From a bacterium (GTDB lineage: Bacteria; Bdellovibrionota; UBA2428), in NCBI GenBank assembly GCA_009991595.1, contig JAACVK010000025.1, positions 1 to 64,000 of the forward strand: a stretch of DNA of 64,000 nt. Direction: 5' to 3'. Made by a program: the position numbers and the translations under genes. The notes under the pieces were generated by a model. That model ran no database searches, had not been told where the DNA came from, and saw nothing but the letters and a program-made list of their open reading frames with translations. This document shows positions 20,557 through 28,943 of this stretch, in pieces. The first letter of the stretch is position 1. The number at the start of each line of letters is the position of its first letter.

Positions 20557-21036
20557 ATGACAGACCCCATGTCGGTTGTCATCGAATGGGATAAAGCCAA
20601 AGAAATTGCAAAACGCCTCAAAGAAGAGGGTAAAACACTTGTAACCACCAATGGTTGCTTTGATATCCTTCATCGGGGTCATGTGGATTACCTAGAAAAA
20701 GCGCGCGATCAAGGCGACTTTCTTTTGGTCGGCGTAAACTCAGATGAAAGCGTTCGAAAGCTGAAAGGAAGCAGCCGCCCCATCAATGCAGCCGCAGATC
20801 GCGCCTACGTTCTATCCGCATTGAGCAGCGTTGATGCTGTTTGCGTCTTTACTCAAGACACTCCGGAAGAGTGGCTCGAATTCATTAAACCCGACCTCCA
20901 TGTTAAGGGAGGCGATTATTTAGCCGACTCACTACCAGAAACTGCTGTGGTTAGAAAAAATGGCGGCGACGTTAGAATTTTGAAGTATGTGGATGGTTAC
21001 TCCACAAGCGAAACAATTAAGAAGGCAAAATTATGA
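20557..21036 (+). CDS. rfaE2: D-glycero-beta-D-manno-heptose 1-phosphate adenylyltransferase (stand-alone cytidylyltransferase-like domain)
   Basis: KTLVTTNGCFDILHRGHVDYLEKARDQGDFLLVGVNSDESVRKLKG; VDGYSTSETIKK. Start may instead be 20569. Confidence 0.92.
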   Translation: MTDPMSVVIEWDKAKEIAKRLKEEGKTLVTTNGCFDILHRGHVDYLEKARDQGDFLLVGVNSDESVRKLKGSSRPINAAADRAYVLSALSSVDAVCVFTQDTPEEWLEFIKPDLHVKGGDYLADSLPETAVVRKNGGDVRILKYVDGYSTSETIKKAKL

Positions 21037-21632
21037 GCAAACTTGTATTAGTCCGACACGGACAATCAGAATGGAATCTAAAAAATCTTTTCACAGGCTG
21101 GGAAAACCCACCCCTCACACCAAAAGGCGTGGAAGAAGCGCATAATGCAGGCAAGCAACTAAAGGCGATGGAATTTATTCCAAGCCTTTGCTTTACCTCT
21201 GAACTAGTCCGAGCCCAAAAAACCTTAGACATCATGCTCGACGAGCTTCGAATAAATGAAATTGAAATCATTCGCGACAAAGCCCTCAACGAAAGACATT
21301 ATGGCGACTTGCAAGGCAAGAACAAAGCCGAAACCGCTAAAGAGTTTGGCGAAAAACAAGTGCACATATGGCGAAGAAGCTTTGACGTGCCCCCACCTAA
21401 CGGAGAATCGCTTAAAGACACTGCTGCACGAAGCATCCCCTACTTCGAGGACAACATTGTTCCTAAATTAAAAGAAGGAAAAGATGTCTTGGTTTCAGCT
21501 CACGGAAACAGCCTACGTTCTATTGTGATGGACATCGAAAAGCTAAGCCCTGAACAAATTCTAAAACGCGAAATTGCCACCGGCCAAGCCCTTGTTTACG
21601 AATACCACAACGGAGAATTTAAACTTCTATGA
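21033..21632 (+). CDS. gpmA: 2,3-bisphosphoglycerate-dependent phosphoglycerate mutase
   Basis: LVLVRHGQSEWNLKNLFTGWENPPLTPKG; ALNERHYGDLQGKNK; SAHGNSLRSIV. 4-nt overlap with rfaE2. Confidence 0.95.
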   Translation: MSKLVLVRHGQSEWNLKNLFTGWENPPLTPKGVEEAHNAGKQLKAMEFIPSLCFTSELVRAQKTLDIMLDELRINEIEIIRDKALNERHYGDLQGKNKAETAKEFGEKQVHIWRRSFDVPPPNGESLKDTAARSIPYFEDNIVPKLKEGKDVLVSAHGNSLRSIVMDIEKLSPEQILKREIATGQALVYEYHNGEFKLL

Positions 21633-22219
21633 AAAACATGTTCACCCTACTATTTTTAGCAGTTCTATTTTTTAGCAACACAGCCAGCTCAGCTGACTAC
21701 TTCGACACCACCACGAATCGGGCCCACGTGAGCCTCTATGGAGGCTGGTCTAAAGTAAGCGAAGATTATGGCTTTGGCGGAAACAAAGGCCACTTTGGAG
21801 TGGACGCTATGTTTTACTTTTCTCAACACTGGTTTTTGAACATTGATTTAAACGATGTAGACATGGGCGAGAGTGCCAACACAAGTTTAACCCAAAGCTC
21901 TTTACACATAGGAGCTGGATACCGATATCAAAACTTAAGAATGTGGGCAGGTCTAGGTGTAACGACTCAAGCAAAAGACATTGCCTCGCCTAGTTTTTAC
22001 TACGTTGACCCTGCACCCAACACAACTTCCATTGTTACCGTAAACGATCAATTCTTTTCATGGTCACTGGCGGCCGCCTATGACTTTGTGCTTATAGAAG
22101 CCAGCGATAACTTCCCCTGGCATTTTGCCATCGGACCACAATTGCACCTTAGCGATACCTTCGAAAACAACGGCTTCGCTCCCGTGTTTTCTGCTGGCAT
22201 TAGCTTAAGTCTTTTATAA
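21629..22219 (+). CDS. Predicted outer membrane beta-barrel protein
   Basis: Signal peptide, alternating aromatic/polar strand pattern, C-terminal FSAGISLSLL. Confidence 0.65.
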   Translation: MKNMFTLLFLAVLFFSNTASSADYFDTTTNRAHVSLYGGWSKVSEDYGFGGNKGHFGVDAMFYFSQHWFLNIDLNDVDMGESANTSLTQSSLHIGAGYRYQNLRMWAGLGVTTQAKDIASPSFYYVDPAPNTTSIVTVNDQFFSWSLAAAYDFVLIEASDNFPWHFAIGPQLHLSDTFENNGFAPVFSAGISLSLL

Positions 22220-22228
22220 AAAAGGCGC

Positions 22229-22685
22229 CTAGCGACTTTTTCCAATGTATTTGCTATAAGCGCCGCTCTCTGCAACTTCTTTGATTAGTTTGTTGCGAAC
22301 TATCAGTGCATTTTTCATATAGCGCTCTAAGAATACAAAATCAGCTATTCTTCCCATAAAACTCAAAGGAGAAGTATAGTCAAAAACGTCAACCATTTTA
22401 GTTCCGTCGCTTCTCTCAATAAAAATATGGTCATGATCGAATCTTTTGAAAGCACCATTGACCATTGAATCTCGAAAGCTATTGGGACGGTCAAATTTTG
22501 TGATTTTCGTGCTTAGCCTCCCAAGTGACGGTTTCCCCCAAACAAATCAAACCCGAACGAACTCCATCAATTGCACGTTCATTTGATTGAGTGGTGGAAT
22601 CTACATGAAGGTCAATGCTTCGTGAAAGATCAAAAACAATCTCAGCTTTTGCTTTTATAAATGTTTCTAATTTAATGACTGGCAA
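22229..22685 (-). pseudogene. SRPBCC-fold (polyketide cyclase/START-like) protein, disrupted by internal deletion/frameshift
   Basis: N-part MPVIKLETFIKAKAEIVFDLSRSIDLHVDSTTQSNERAIDG...GETVTWEAKH (22491-22685) and C-part KITKFDRPNSFRDSMVNGAFKRFDHDHIF...DVFDYTSPL...KRYM-like end lie in different frames, joined near 22508. Confidence 0.8.
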
Positions 22686-22740
22686 AATAGAGCTCCTTTA
22701 AAAATTCCCCAATGATTACACTAAAAAAGTGTCTTGGAAC

Positions 22741-23460
22741 CTAAAAAGATTGGCTCATCAGTAGGGCAAAGGAGAGTTTTCGGCCAGTGAGATCAAACTG
22801 GAAACTTAGCTCAGCGCCTAAATCAATTCTTGCTCCTGCATAGACGTGTGAAGCCGCTAAAGTATAGGGGCCCGTGTCGGTATCAGCCCTGACTCGGGCA
22901 CGATCGGCCGAGGCGTTGGCAGAAATAAATCCAATCCCTGCGTAAGGCTGCCAAAACCCCAAGTCCTTGGCCGTTTGAAACGACAAACCTGGAGTGTGAA
23001 CACTTAAATCTCCAAAGATATCTGAATAGGTGTAGTGAAACAATCCACTCATCTTGATGGTTTCATCCTCAAAAAACATCCATTGGATACCCACTCCCAA
23101 TGCAAATATTCCATCAAACAACATTCCGGGAGCAACGGAACCTGAAACTTGAAAATTATGAGGAAAATCCCAGGCGGCCCAAAACCTCGGAACCGGGATA
23201 ACACTTGGCGCAACACCAGCTCCGTCGCCCATTTCAGTTAAATCCGAACGTGGAACCGCGGTTGCCTCTAGCCCCAAGCTTAAACCCAAACCATCGTTTG
23301 GGCTCACTCCAGGCGCCGTCCAAGCCCTGTGAATGGAGGGCCATGCAGTAATAGCGGCCGCTTTTTTGATGTCTCCATCCCCCAAATCACCAGAGAGTTC
23401 GGTGGCCGTCAAAGAAGCAGAAAAGCTCAAAGCCAACAAAGATGTTAAAATTCTTTTCAT
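22741..23460 (-). CDS. Predicted outer membrane / secreted beta-rich protein
   Basis: MKRILTSLLALSFSASLTATEL signal peptide; beta-rich body ending in FALLMSQSF. Confidence 0.65.
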   Translation of the reverse strand: MKRILTSLLALSFSASLTATELSGDLGDGDIKKAAAITAWPSIHRAWTAPGVSPNDGLGLSLGLEATAVPRSDLTEMGDGAGVAPSVIPVPRFWAAWDFPHNFQVSGSVAPGMLFDGIFALGVGIQWMFFEDETIKMSGLFHYTYSDIFGDLSVHTPGLSFQTAKDLGFWQPYAGIGFISANASADRARVRADTDTGPYTLAASHVYAGARIDLGAELSFQFDLTGRKLSFALLMSQSF

Positions 23461-24334
23461 GGATGAGAGTTTATCACTGAATACCGAGCACATAAATCTC
23501 TTCGCTCAAGACTTATCCTCATTCGAACAAAGAGCTTCAAAAACCGTTGAAAACTATGTTCATGTTTTAAACTCACTAATGAGATTTGCAGGCGAAAGCC
23601 AAATTGACCAAACTCTTCTAAAGAAATTCATCCAAAACTCTAGCAAAAAGAACTCCAAAGCCACCCAAGCTCTTTGGGTTTCGGCACTCAGAAATTTTTT
23701 TAGGTGGGCTCGCCGAAAAGATTTCCTCACTACAAAAACTCTGGAAAGCTGCCTACACTCCCCCAAACAATCAAAGAAGCTACTAAGAGTGATCGACGAA
23801 GAGGATTTGTTCATTCTGGATAAGTATCTGGATAACTGCTCTCCCGAAGAACAACTTCTCTTTGAACTACTCTACTCAAGCGCCCTTCGATTTTCAGAAG
23901 CCATCAAGATAGATCGCTCTCAAGTAAGCTTTCCCCAATCAAGCTTAAGAATCGTTGGAAAAGGAGAAAAGATGCGCGTCGTTCCTGCAACCAAACGAGC
24001 CTTGCCTCTCTTAAACGAGTTATTACCAAAAGAGGGCGTTCTCTGGCGAAGCACGGACGAAGCTCGGCTAAGGGCTCTTATTGCAAAATGGGGGCAAGAA
24101 ACAGGCATTCAAGAGAAAGTAGGACGGCTACACCCCCATAAACTAAGACACTCCATCGCAACGCACCTAGTCAGAAGGGGCGCCCCATTGCCCCAAATTC
24201 AAAAACTTCTGGGGCACAGCGAACTGGCAACCACTCAACGCTACACACATTTGGATTTTCAAGACCTTTTACGGGTTTATGACCGTTCTTTTCCGGAAAT
24301 TATGAAAACTCCATTTGAAGAAAAAAAGAAATAA
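23459..24334 (+). CDS. Tyrosine recombinase, XerC/XerD type (second copy)
   Basis: SAM-like N-terminal domain; YSSALRFSEAIKI, GKGEKMRVVP, HPHKLRHSIATHLV, LGHSELATTQRYTHLD. Confidence 0.9.
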   Translation: MDESLSLNTEHINLFAQDLSSFEQRASKTVENYVHVLNSLMRFAGESQIDQTLLKKFIQNSSKKNSKATQALWVSALRNFFRWARRKDFLTTKTLESCLHSPKQSKKLLRVIDEEDLFILDKYLDNCSPEEQLLFELLYSSALRFSEAIKIDRSQVSFPQSSLRIVGKGEKMRVVPATKRALPLLNELLPKEGVLWRSTDEARLRALIAKWGQETGIQEKVGRLHPHKLRHSIATHLVRRGAPLPQIQKLLGHSELATTQRYTHLDFQDLLRVYDRSFPEIMKTPFEEKKK

Positions 24335-24351
24335 AGTAAACATATTAGCCA

Positions 24352-25203
24352 ATGGGTAACCTTCTTCTTTCAATCATTGTTGTCTTTTTAATCTTGGGTG
24401 GACCTCTTACCCTTTTTGCAGCAATCAAAATCAGCAACATCCTCTTTGGTGGCCTGAAAGCCCGTTTTGTAAAAGTCGAGGGCTCAGATCTTCCACATGT
24501 TTTAGTGAAGTGGGACCAAGAGTCTTACTCCATCAATATTTGCAGGGTAAAGGTTGAGTTCGACGAAATGGTAAAGGGTGGGCGCTCTAAAGTCTTCAGC
24601 TTTACTCTCGAAGACAAGAAAGCCAAAGCCAAAAGTTTTTTACTCCCAATGAAGTTAGAAGCAGAAGCTCTCGCCTGTTTCACCGACCAAGGTGCTGAAG
24701 GGCTGAGAAATGCTTATTCAAAATCTTATTTCATCATCGAATGTGAAACTGTCGACGGTGAAGCGCAAATCTTTAAACTAAGAAAAGCTGCTGTTCAAAA
24801 ACAGCTTGCCGAGCTTTTTACCGTCCCCAAAGAGGTTGATACCTTGCCCGAAACTGAACCCGACAAGTGGAGTGTGCTCACTAGAGTCTTCCCATGGCGA
24901 AAAGTAGTGGCTGTGGAAGAAGTTGAAGGCGGAGAAGAAAGCGCGGCTACAGGAGCCAAAAAAGAAGATGGTCCTAGAGCTCCGGTTGACTTCAAAGTTA
25001 CCAAAGTTTGGATTGAGCCTGGTTGCATTGTTTGTGATGCCTGTGAAAACGAAGCACCCGCTGTCTTTTGGGTTCAAGAAGACACTTGTATCGTGAGAGA
25101 CAACGCTCCTCTAGACGACGCAGCCGCCATTAAAGCCGCTGCCGATGGTTGCCCTGTGGATGTTATTAAATTCGATACAGTGCCTTTAGCAAAACAAGCT
25201 TAA
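24352..25203 (+). CDS. Membrane-anchored protein with C-terminal single-cluster ferredoxin domain
   Basis: N-terminal TM helix; IEPGCIVCDACENEAPAVFWVQEDTCIV...AADGCPVDVIKF (CxxCxxC...CP). Confidence 0.8.
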   Translation: MGNLLLSIIVVFLILGGPLTLFAAIKISNILFGGLKARFVKVEGSDLPHVLVKWDQESYSINICRVKVEFDEMVKGGRSKVFSFTLEDKKAKAKSFLLPMKLEAEALACFTDQGAEGLRNAYSKSYFIIECETVDGEAQIFKLRKAAVQKQLAELFTVPKEVDTLPETEPDKWSVLTRVFPWRKVVAVEEVEGGEESAATGAKKEDGPRAPVDFKVTKVWIEPGCIVCDACENEAPAVFWVQEDTCIVRDNAPLDDAAAIKAAADGCPVDVIKFDTVPLAKQA

Positions 25204-25204
25204 T

Positions 25205-25223
25205 GTGACGGCCTCACTTTTGC
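25205..25223 (-). repeat. Intergenic inverted-repeat motif, copy 2 (opposite orientation)
   Basis: gtgacggcctcacttttgc is the exact reverse complement of 20521-20539. Confidence 0.7.
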
Positions 25224-25254
25224 TAAACAACGCGTCGTAAAACCTACACTGCGA

Positions 25255-25818
25255 TTAGATACCAGGATCAAAAAGAAAGTTAAGCCCTAAAAGAATCCTG
25301 TGACGATTTTCCCTAATTTGCCGAGGAATTCCGTAGCGAAACGCCGTGTAGGGAACAAATTGATACTCCAGTTCAATTCCCAACCCAATGTTGTTCCCAA
25401 AATCGTAAATATAGCGAGTGAAGGCATGAAAGACCACGTCCGTTCTCTCGTTGTTTTCTCCAGAAGTGGCAGACACATCATCCAACGAAGACCACATGCC
25501 ACCTGCTCCACCACCATAAGTTATTCCAGTGGCCCTATCAGAGTCGCCCCCTAGTTCAATGTGATTAAAAAGACGAAAGGCACCACCGTAGTCGGTATAC
25601 CCTTCCCCCGTTCCAACACGGAAATCTACACCAAAGTGCTTAGTCAACCGGGTGAACTCAAACTTATAGAGCTGACGGGTCGCTTTCTCGCTATCGGTAA
25701 TTTGCCAATTAAAAAAGCCGCTTGGACCCACAATTCCATTGAGCTTGTCGGCATGAGCCGAGCAAACCAAAAACGATAAAAACAATAGAGGAAGTTTTAG
25801 GGAAAGCTTCGTAGACAT
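25255..25818 (-). CDS. Predicted outer membrane protein
   Basis: Signal peptide; strand-rich; YGIPRQIRENRHRILLGLNFLFDPGI end. Confidence 0.6.
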   Translation of the reverse strand: MSTKLSLKLPLLFLSFLVCSAHADKLNGIVGPSGFFNWQITDSEKATRQLYKFEFTRLTKHFGVDFRVGTGEGYTDYGGAFRLFNHIELGGDSDRATGITYGGGAGGMWSSLDDVSATSGENNERTDVVFHAFTRYIYDFGNNIGLGIELEYQFVPYTAFRYGIPRQIRENRHRILLGLNFLFDPGI

Positions 25819-25927
25819 ATAAACCCTATTAAAGACCGAGCTTGGCTACCTAACAAGGTTCCAGGATACTTTTTGAACATAATCATTAAATTATTTCGCT
25901 TTATTCAGCCAAACAGAGGGCATCTGG

Positions 25928-26065
25928 ATGGAAGATGACTTTCCAGAAATAGAAATTTACAAAGCAATAGACTTAAGAATTGGTGAGATAAAAAACATTC
26001 GCTATCTTTCGCCAGATAAAAAAGCCCCGCTCAACAAACAGAGCTTTGTCGAGCGGGGCAAATAA
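25928..26065 (+). pseudogene. Possible truncated tRNA-binding-domain (CsaA-like) fragment, 45 aa
   Basis: Own translation MEDDFPEIEIYKAIDLRIGEIKNIRYLSPDKKAPLNKQSFVERGK; FPEIEIYKAIDLRIGEI resembles the N-terminal motif of tRNA-binding domains; the ORF ends inside the glnN terminator hairpin. Confidence 0.3.
26018..26059 (-). terminator. Rho-independent terminator of the glutamine synthetase gene
   Basis: GCCCCGCTC...GAGCGGGGC stem followed (minus strand) by T6, 25 nt past the stop codon. Confidence 0.9.
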
Positions 26066-26083
26066 GAAGGAACAAAGGTCCTA

Positions 26084-28285
26084 TTAACGAATAAAAAGCA
26101 TTTCTCTATACTTAGGAAGTGGCCAAAGGTCATCTGACACACGTGACTCCAACACGTCGCAATGATCTCTAAGCTTTTCCATAGCAGGCCTAACTTCCTT
26201 ACTGAACAAGGTGGCCAAGGCTAAAAGATCTCCCGTTTCCTCTACTTTTACAGCCTTCAGCTGAAGTGCCTTAAGCTCCTCTAAGCGCATATAAGCACCA
26301 TTGATTTGCTCAGAAACTTCTTTAAGAGATTCTCTCTGTGGACGCAACAAAGAGGTGTCGCCGCCGACGGACTCAACACACTTCAACCCCTTTGCTAAAC
26401 TCACTTGATGCTCAAGTGCCGCGGGCAACACATATTGACGAAGCAAAGTTTTCATCGTCTCGGCTTCAATAGAAATATGCTTAGAGTATCTCTCCAGCTG
26501 AACGTTCAAAATAGTGCCAAATTCTTCTTCCGAATAAACCCCACACTCAATCAAAAACTTATGATGCTCTGGTTTTGAAAACTCGGCTAATGCATCACTG
26601 GTGGTCAATAGTTCTTTAAGGCCAAGTTTTTTAGCCTCGTCTCTCCACTCTTGAGAGTAACCGTCTCCCTCAAAGCGGATAGCTTTGCTTTCCAGCACAA
26701 ATTCTTTGGTTACTTGTAAAACCGCACTCTCAGTAGAGATTGAGGTTTTCTTCGCTTCGCGAAGCTTAGTCGTAAACTCACTGAAAGCTTCAGACACCGC
26801 TGCGTTTAAGATAGTGACTGGGTAAGAAATAGCTTGGCTTGAACCCACCGCACGAAACTCAAATTTATTACCAGTAAACGCGAAGGGAGAAGTTCTATTG
26901 CGATCCGTGTTATCTTTCGGAAGCATCGGCAGTGTGTTGAATCCAAAATCAATCATCGATTGCTCAGCAGACATTTGAGTTAAATCTCCACCCTTTTCAA
27001 TGAAACTAAGAATCTTATTCAGAGTGTCTCCCATAAAGACTGAAATAATCGCTGGAGGCGCCTCATTAGCACCTAACCTATGATCATTACCGTGACTCGC
27101 AATGGAAGCGCGCAGGGCAACCTGATGCTTGTTTACAGCTTTGAGCACACAAGACAACACTGCAAGAAAGCGTAAGTTTTGAGCAGGGGTTTTTCCAGGA
27201 TTAAGTAGGTTGTCGCCCTCGGCAGTCGCCATAGACCAATTGTTGTGTTTTCCAGATCCGTTCACTCCAGAAAAAGGCTTTTCATGAAACAAACACTCCA
27301 TGCCGTCTTGCTTGGCGGTCTTTCTTAAAACCTCCATAGTCAACATATTGTGATCGGAAGCTAAGTTAGCATTCTCAAAAACAGGGGCCATTTCATATTG
27401 CCCAGGAGCCACTTCATTGTGGCGCGTCTTTACGGGGACACCCAAACGATAGAGCTCTCGCTCGGCTCGCGCCATAAAAGCTTGCACTCGAGTAGGGATG
27501 GCACCAAAGTAGTGATCCTCTAACTGCTGCCCCTTCGGCATATCTCGACCAATAAGCGTTCTTCCTGTAAGAAGCAGGTCGGGTCTTAAGTCGACAAAGT
27601 TCTTATCAACTAAAAAATACTCTTGCTCAACGCCCACAGTGGTCACTACTTTTTTAGTGTTCTCGCCAATTTCAGCTAAAAATTCTGTAGCCGACTGACT
27701 AAGCTTAGACATAGATCTCATCAATCCAGTTTTGGTGTCTAGAGAATGGCCCGTGTAACTAACAAAAACACTCGGCACACAAAGAATTCTCTCGCCAGCG
27801 TGTTCACGTATAAAAACGGGAGAGGAAATATCCCAAGCGGTATAACCACGCGCTTCAAAGGTGCTGCGAGTTCCTCCAGATGGGAAGCTCGATGCATCAG
27901 GCTCGCTTTGGATTAACTGACTAGCAGAAAAACCTTCAACCATTTCACCTTTCTCATCGAAGCCAACAAATGAATCATGTTTCTCGGCAGTAAGACCTGT
28001 CAGGGGCTGAAACCAATGGGTAAAGTGAGTCGCACCATTTTTAACGGCCCAGTTTTTAATTTCAACCGCAAGCACCTTAGCAACATCTTCAGTTAGTGGC
28101 TTTTCTCCTGCCAACGCTTTTTCAAACGCGATCAGTCGTTCGCCGGTCAAAGAAGCTCTCATCCTTGAATGGCTGAAAATAAGCTCGCCGAAAGCTTCTG
28201 AAACTTTGGGGGCATTTTCATTGCCACTGGAAAAATCGCCTTTTTTACGAATAGAGTTAATGGCCTGTAATCGGGTTCGGTGCAT
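26084..28285 (-). CDS. glnN: Type III glutamine synthetase
   Basis: 733 aa; EKPFSGVNGSGKHNNWSM, GVEQEYFLVDK, RASIASHGNDHRLGANEAPPAI, NRTSPFAFTGNKFEFRAVGSS. Confidence 0.97.
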   Translation of the reverse strand: MHRTRLQAINSIRKKGDFSSGNENAPKVSEAFGELIFSHSRMRASLTGERLIAFEKALAGEKPLTEDVAKVLAVEIKNWAVKNGATHFTHWFQPLTGLTAEKHDSFVGFDEKGEMVEGFSASQLIQSEPDASSFPSGGTRSTFEARGYTAWDISSPVFIREHAGERILCVPSVFVSYTGHSLDTKTGLMRSMSKLSQSATEFLAEIGENTKKVVTTVGVEQEYFLVDKNFVDLRPDLLLTGRTLIGRDMPKGQQLEDHYFGAIPTRVQAFMARAERELYRLGVPVKTRHNEVAPGQYEMAPVFENANLASDHNMLTMEVLRKTAKQDGMECLFHEKPFSGVNGSGKHNNWSMATAEGDNLLNPGKTPAQNLRFLAVLSCVLKAVNKHQVALRASIASHGNDHRLGANEAPPAIISVFMGDTLNKILSFIEKGGDLTQMSAEQSMIDFGFNTLPMLPKDNTDRNRTSPFAFTGNKFEFRAVGSSQAISYPVTILNAAVSEAFSEFTTKLREAKKTSISTESAVLQVTKEFVLESKAIRFEGDGYSQEWRDEAKKLGLKELLTTSDALAEFSKPEHHKFLIECGVYSEEEFGTILNVQLERYSKHISIEAETMKTLLRQYVLPAALEHQVSLAKGLKCVESVGGDTSLLRPQRESLKEVSEQINGAYMRLEELKALQLKAVKVEETGDLLALATLFSKEVRPAMEKLRDHCDVLESRVSDDLWPLPKYREMLFIR

Positions 28286-28461
28286 GCTGGGCTCCTCTCA
28301 ATTGTTTTGGAAAAAAATATGAAGCGTGGTTATCCACGGAAGATCAGCTTAGTCATATTCTATTTAGTCCACAAGAAGAAATTGCCTTTAAAGGGCGCTA
28401 TTGTGCAATCGGTAACAAGCAGTCCGCAAATCCTTTGATAGCTTTAGCTTCGGCTGTAGGA

Positions 28462-28938
28462 CTAATGAACCAGGGTGTTGCTGTTTTGTAGCAGTTCTTT
28501 CCATTCAAACTGAAAGCGATTGAACAAGGTCAAAGCAGTGAGCCTTCGAAGCTCCTTTTTCCCCACAATGGGGCTATCGCTTTGCATAGCTCGATCAATA
28601 ATTTCTTCCATCAAAAAGGAATCGATGATCCCTCTATTGTGATAATCTAACAACAGTCCAAAAGCCTTAGGCTCTAGTTTCGCCAACTCCATTGGCCCCA
28701 AGCGCCGGATGGGCTGCTTTAAAATCTCCAAGTTATACTGTTTCTTCGAGTCTTCGGCCTTTCTAGGGCCAAGTGTGTTTCGCTCAATCCACTTAAAAGC
28801 ATCATCAATTTCGGTAGAAGAAAAACCACGATCCATTAGGACATCAGAAATATCGTCGTAGTTAAGATAGCTGTCGCCGGAGTCGGACACATAGTTTCCA
28901 ATGGCACCAACTGCATCGAGTATTCTCGGCTTATTCAT
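28462..28938 (-). CDS. smg: DUF494 / Smg-like protein
   Basis: Architecture YDDISDVLMDRGFSSTEIDDAFKWIE...LDYHNRGIIDSFLMEEIIDRAM...LTLFNRFQFEW; adjacent to dprA as in other genomes. Confidence 0.7.
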   Translation of the reverse strand: MNKPRILDAVGAIGNYVSDSGDSYLNYDDISDVLMDRGFSSTEIDDAFKWIERNTLGPRKAEDSKKQYNLEILKQPIRRLGPMELAKLEPKAFGLLLDYHNRGIIDSFLMEEIIDRAMQSDSPIVGKKELRRLTALTLFNRFQFEWKELLQNSNTLVH

Positions 28939-28943
28939 AATTT

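Noticed and set aside
20145-20651. 168-aa minus-strand ORF spanning the repeat motif and rfaE2 start
   Set aside because: Antisense to two supported plus-strand genes; no motif.
22704-22740. Short hairpin acactaaaaaagtgt upstream of the SRPBCC pseudogene
   Set aside because: 5-bp stem only, no T-tract in a sensible position; not a supportable terminator.
28286-28461. Possible sigma-54 promoter upstream of the glutamine synthetase gene
   Set aside because: No convincing GG-N10-GC (TGGCAC-N5-TTGCA) match found on the minus strand.
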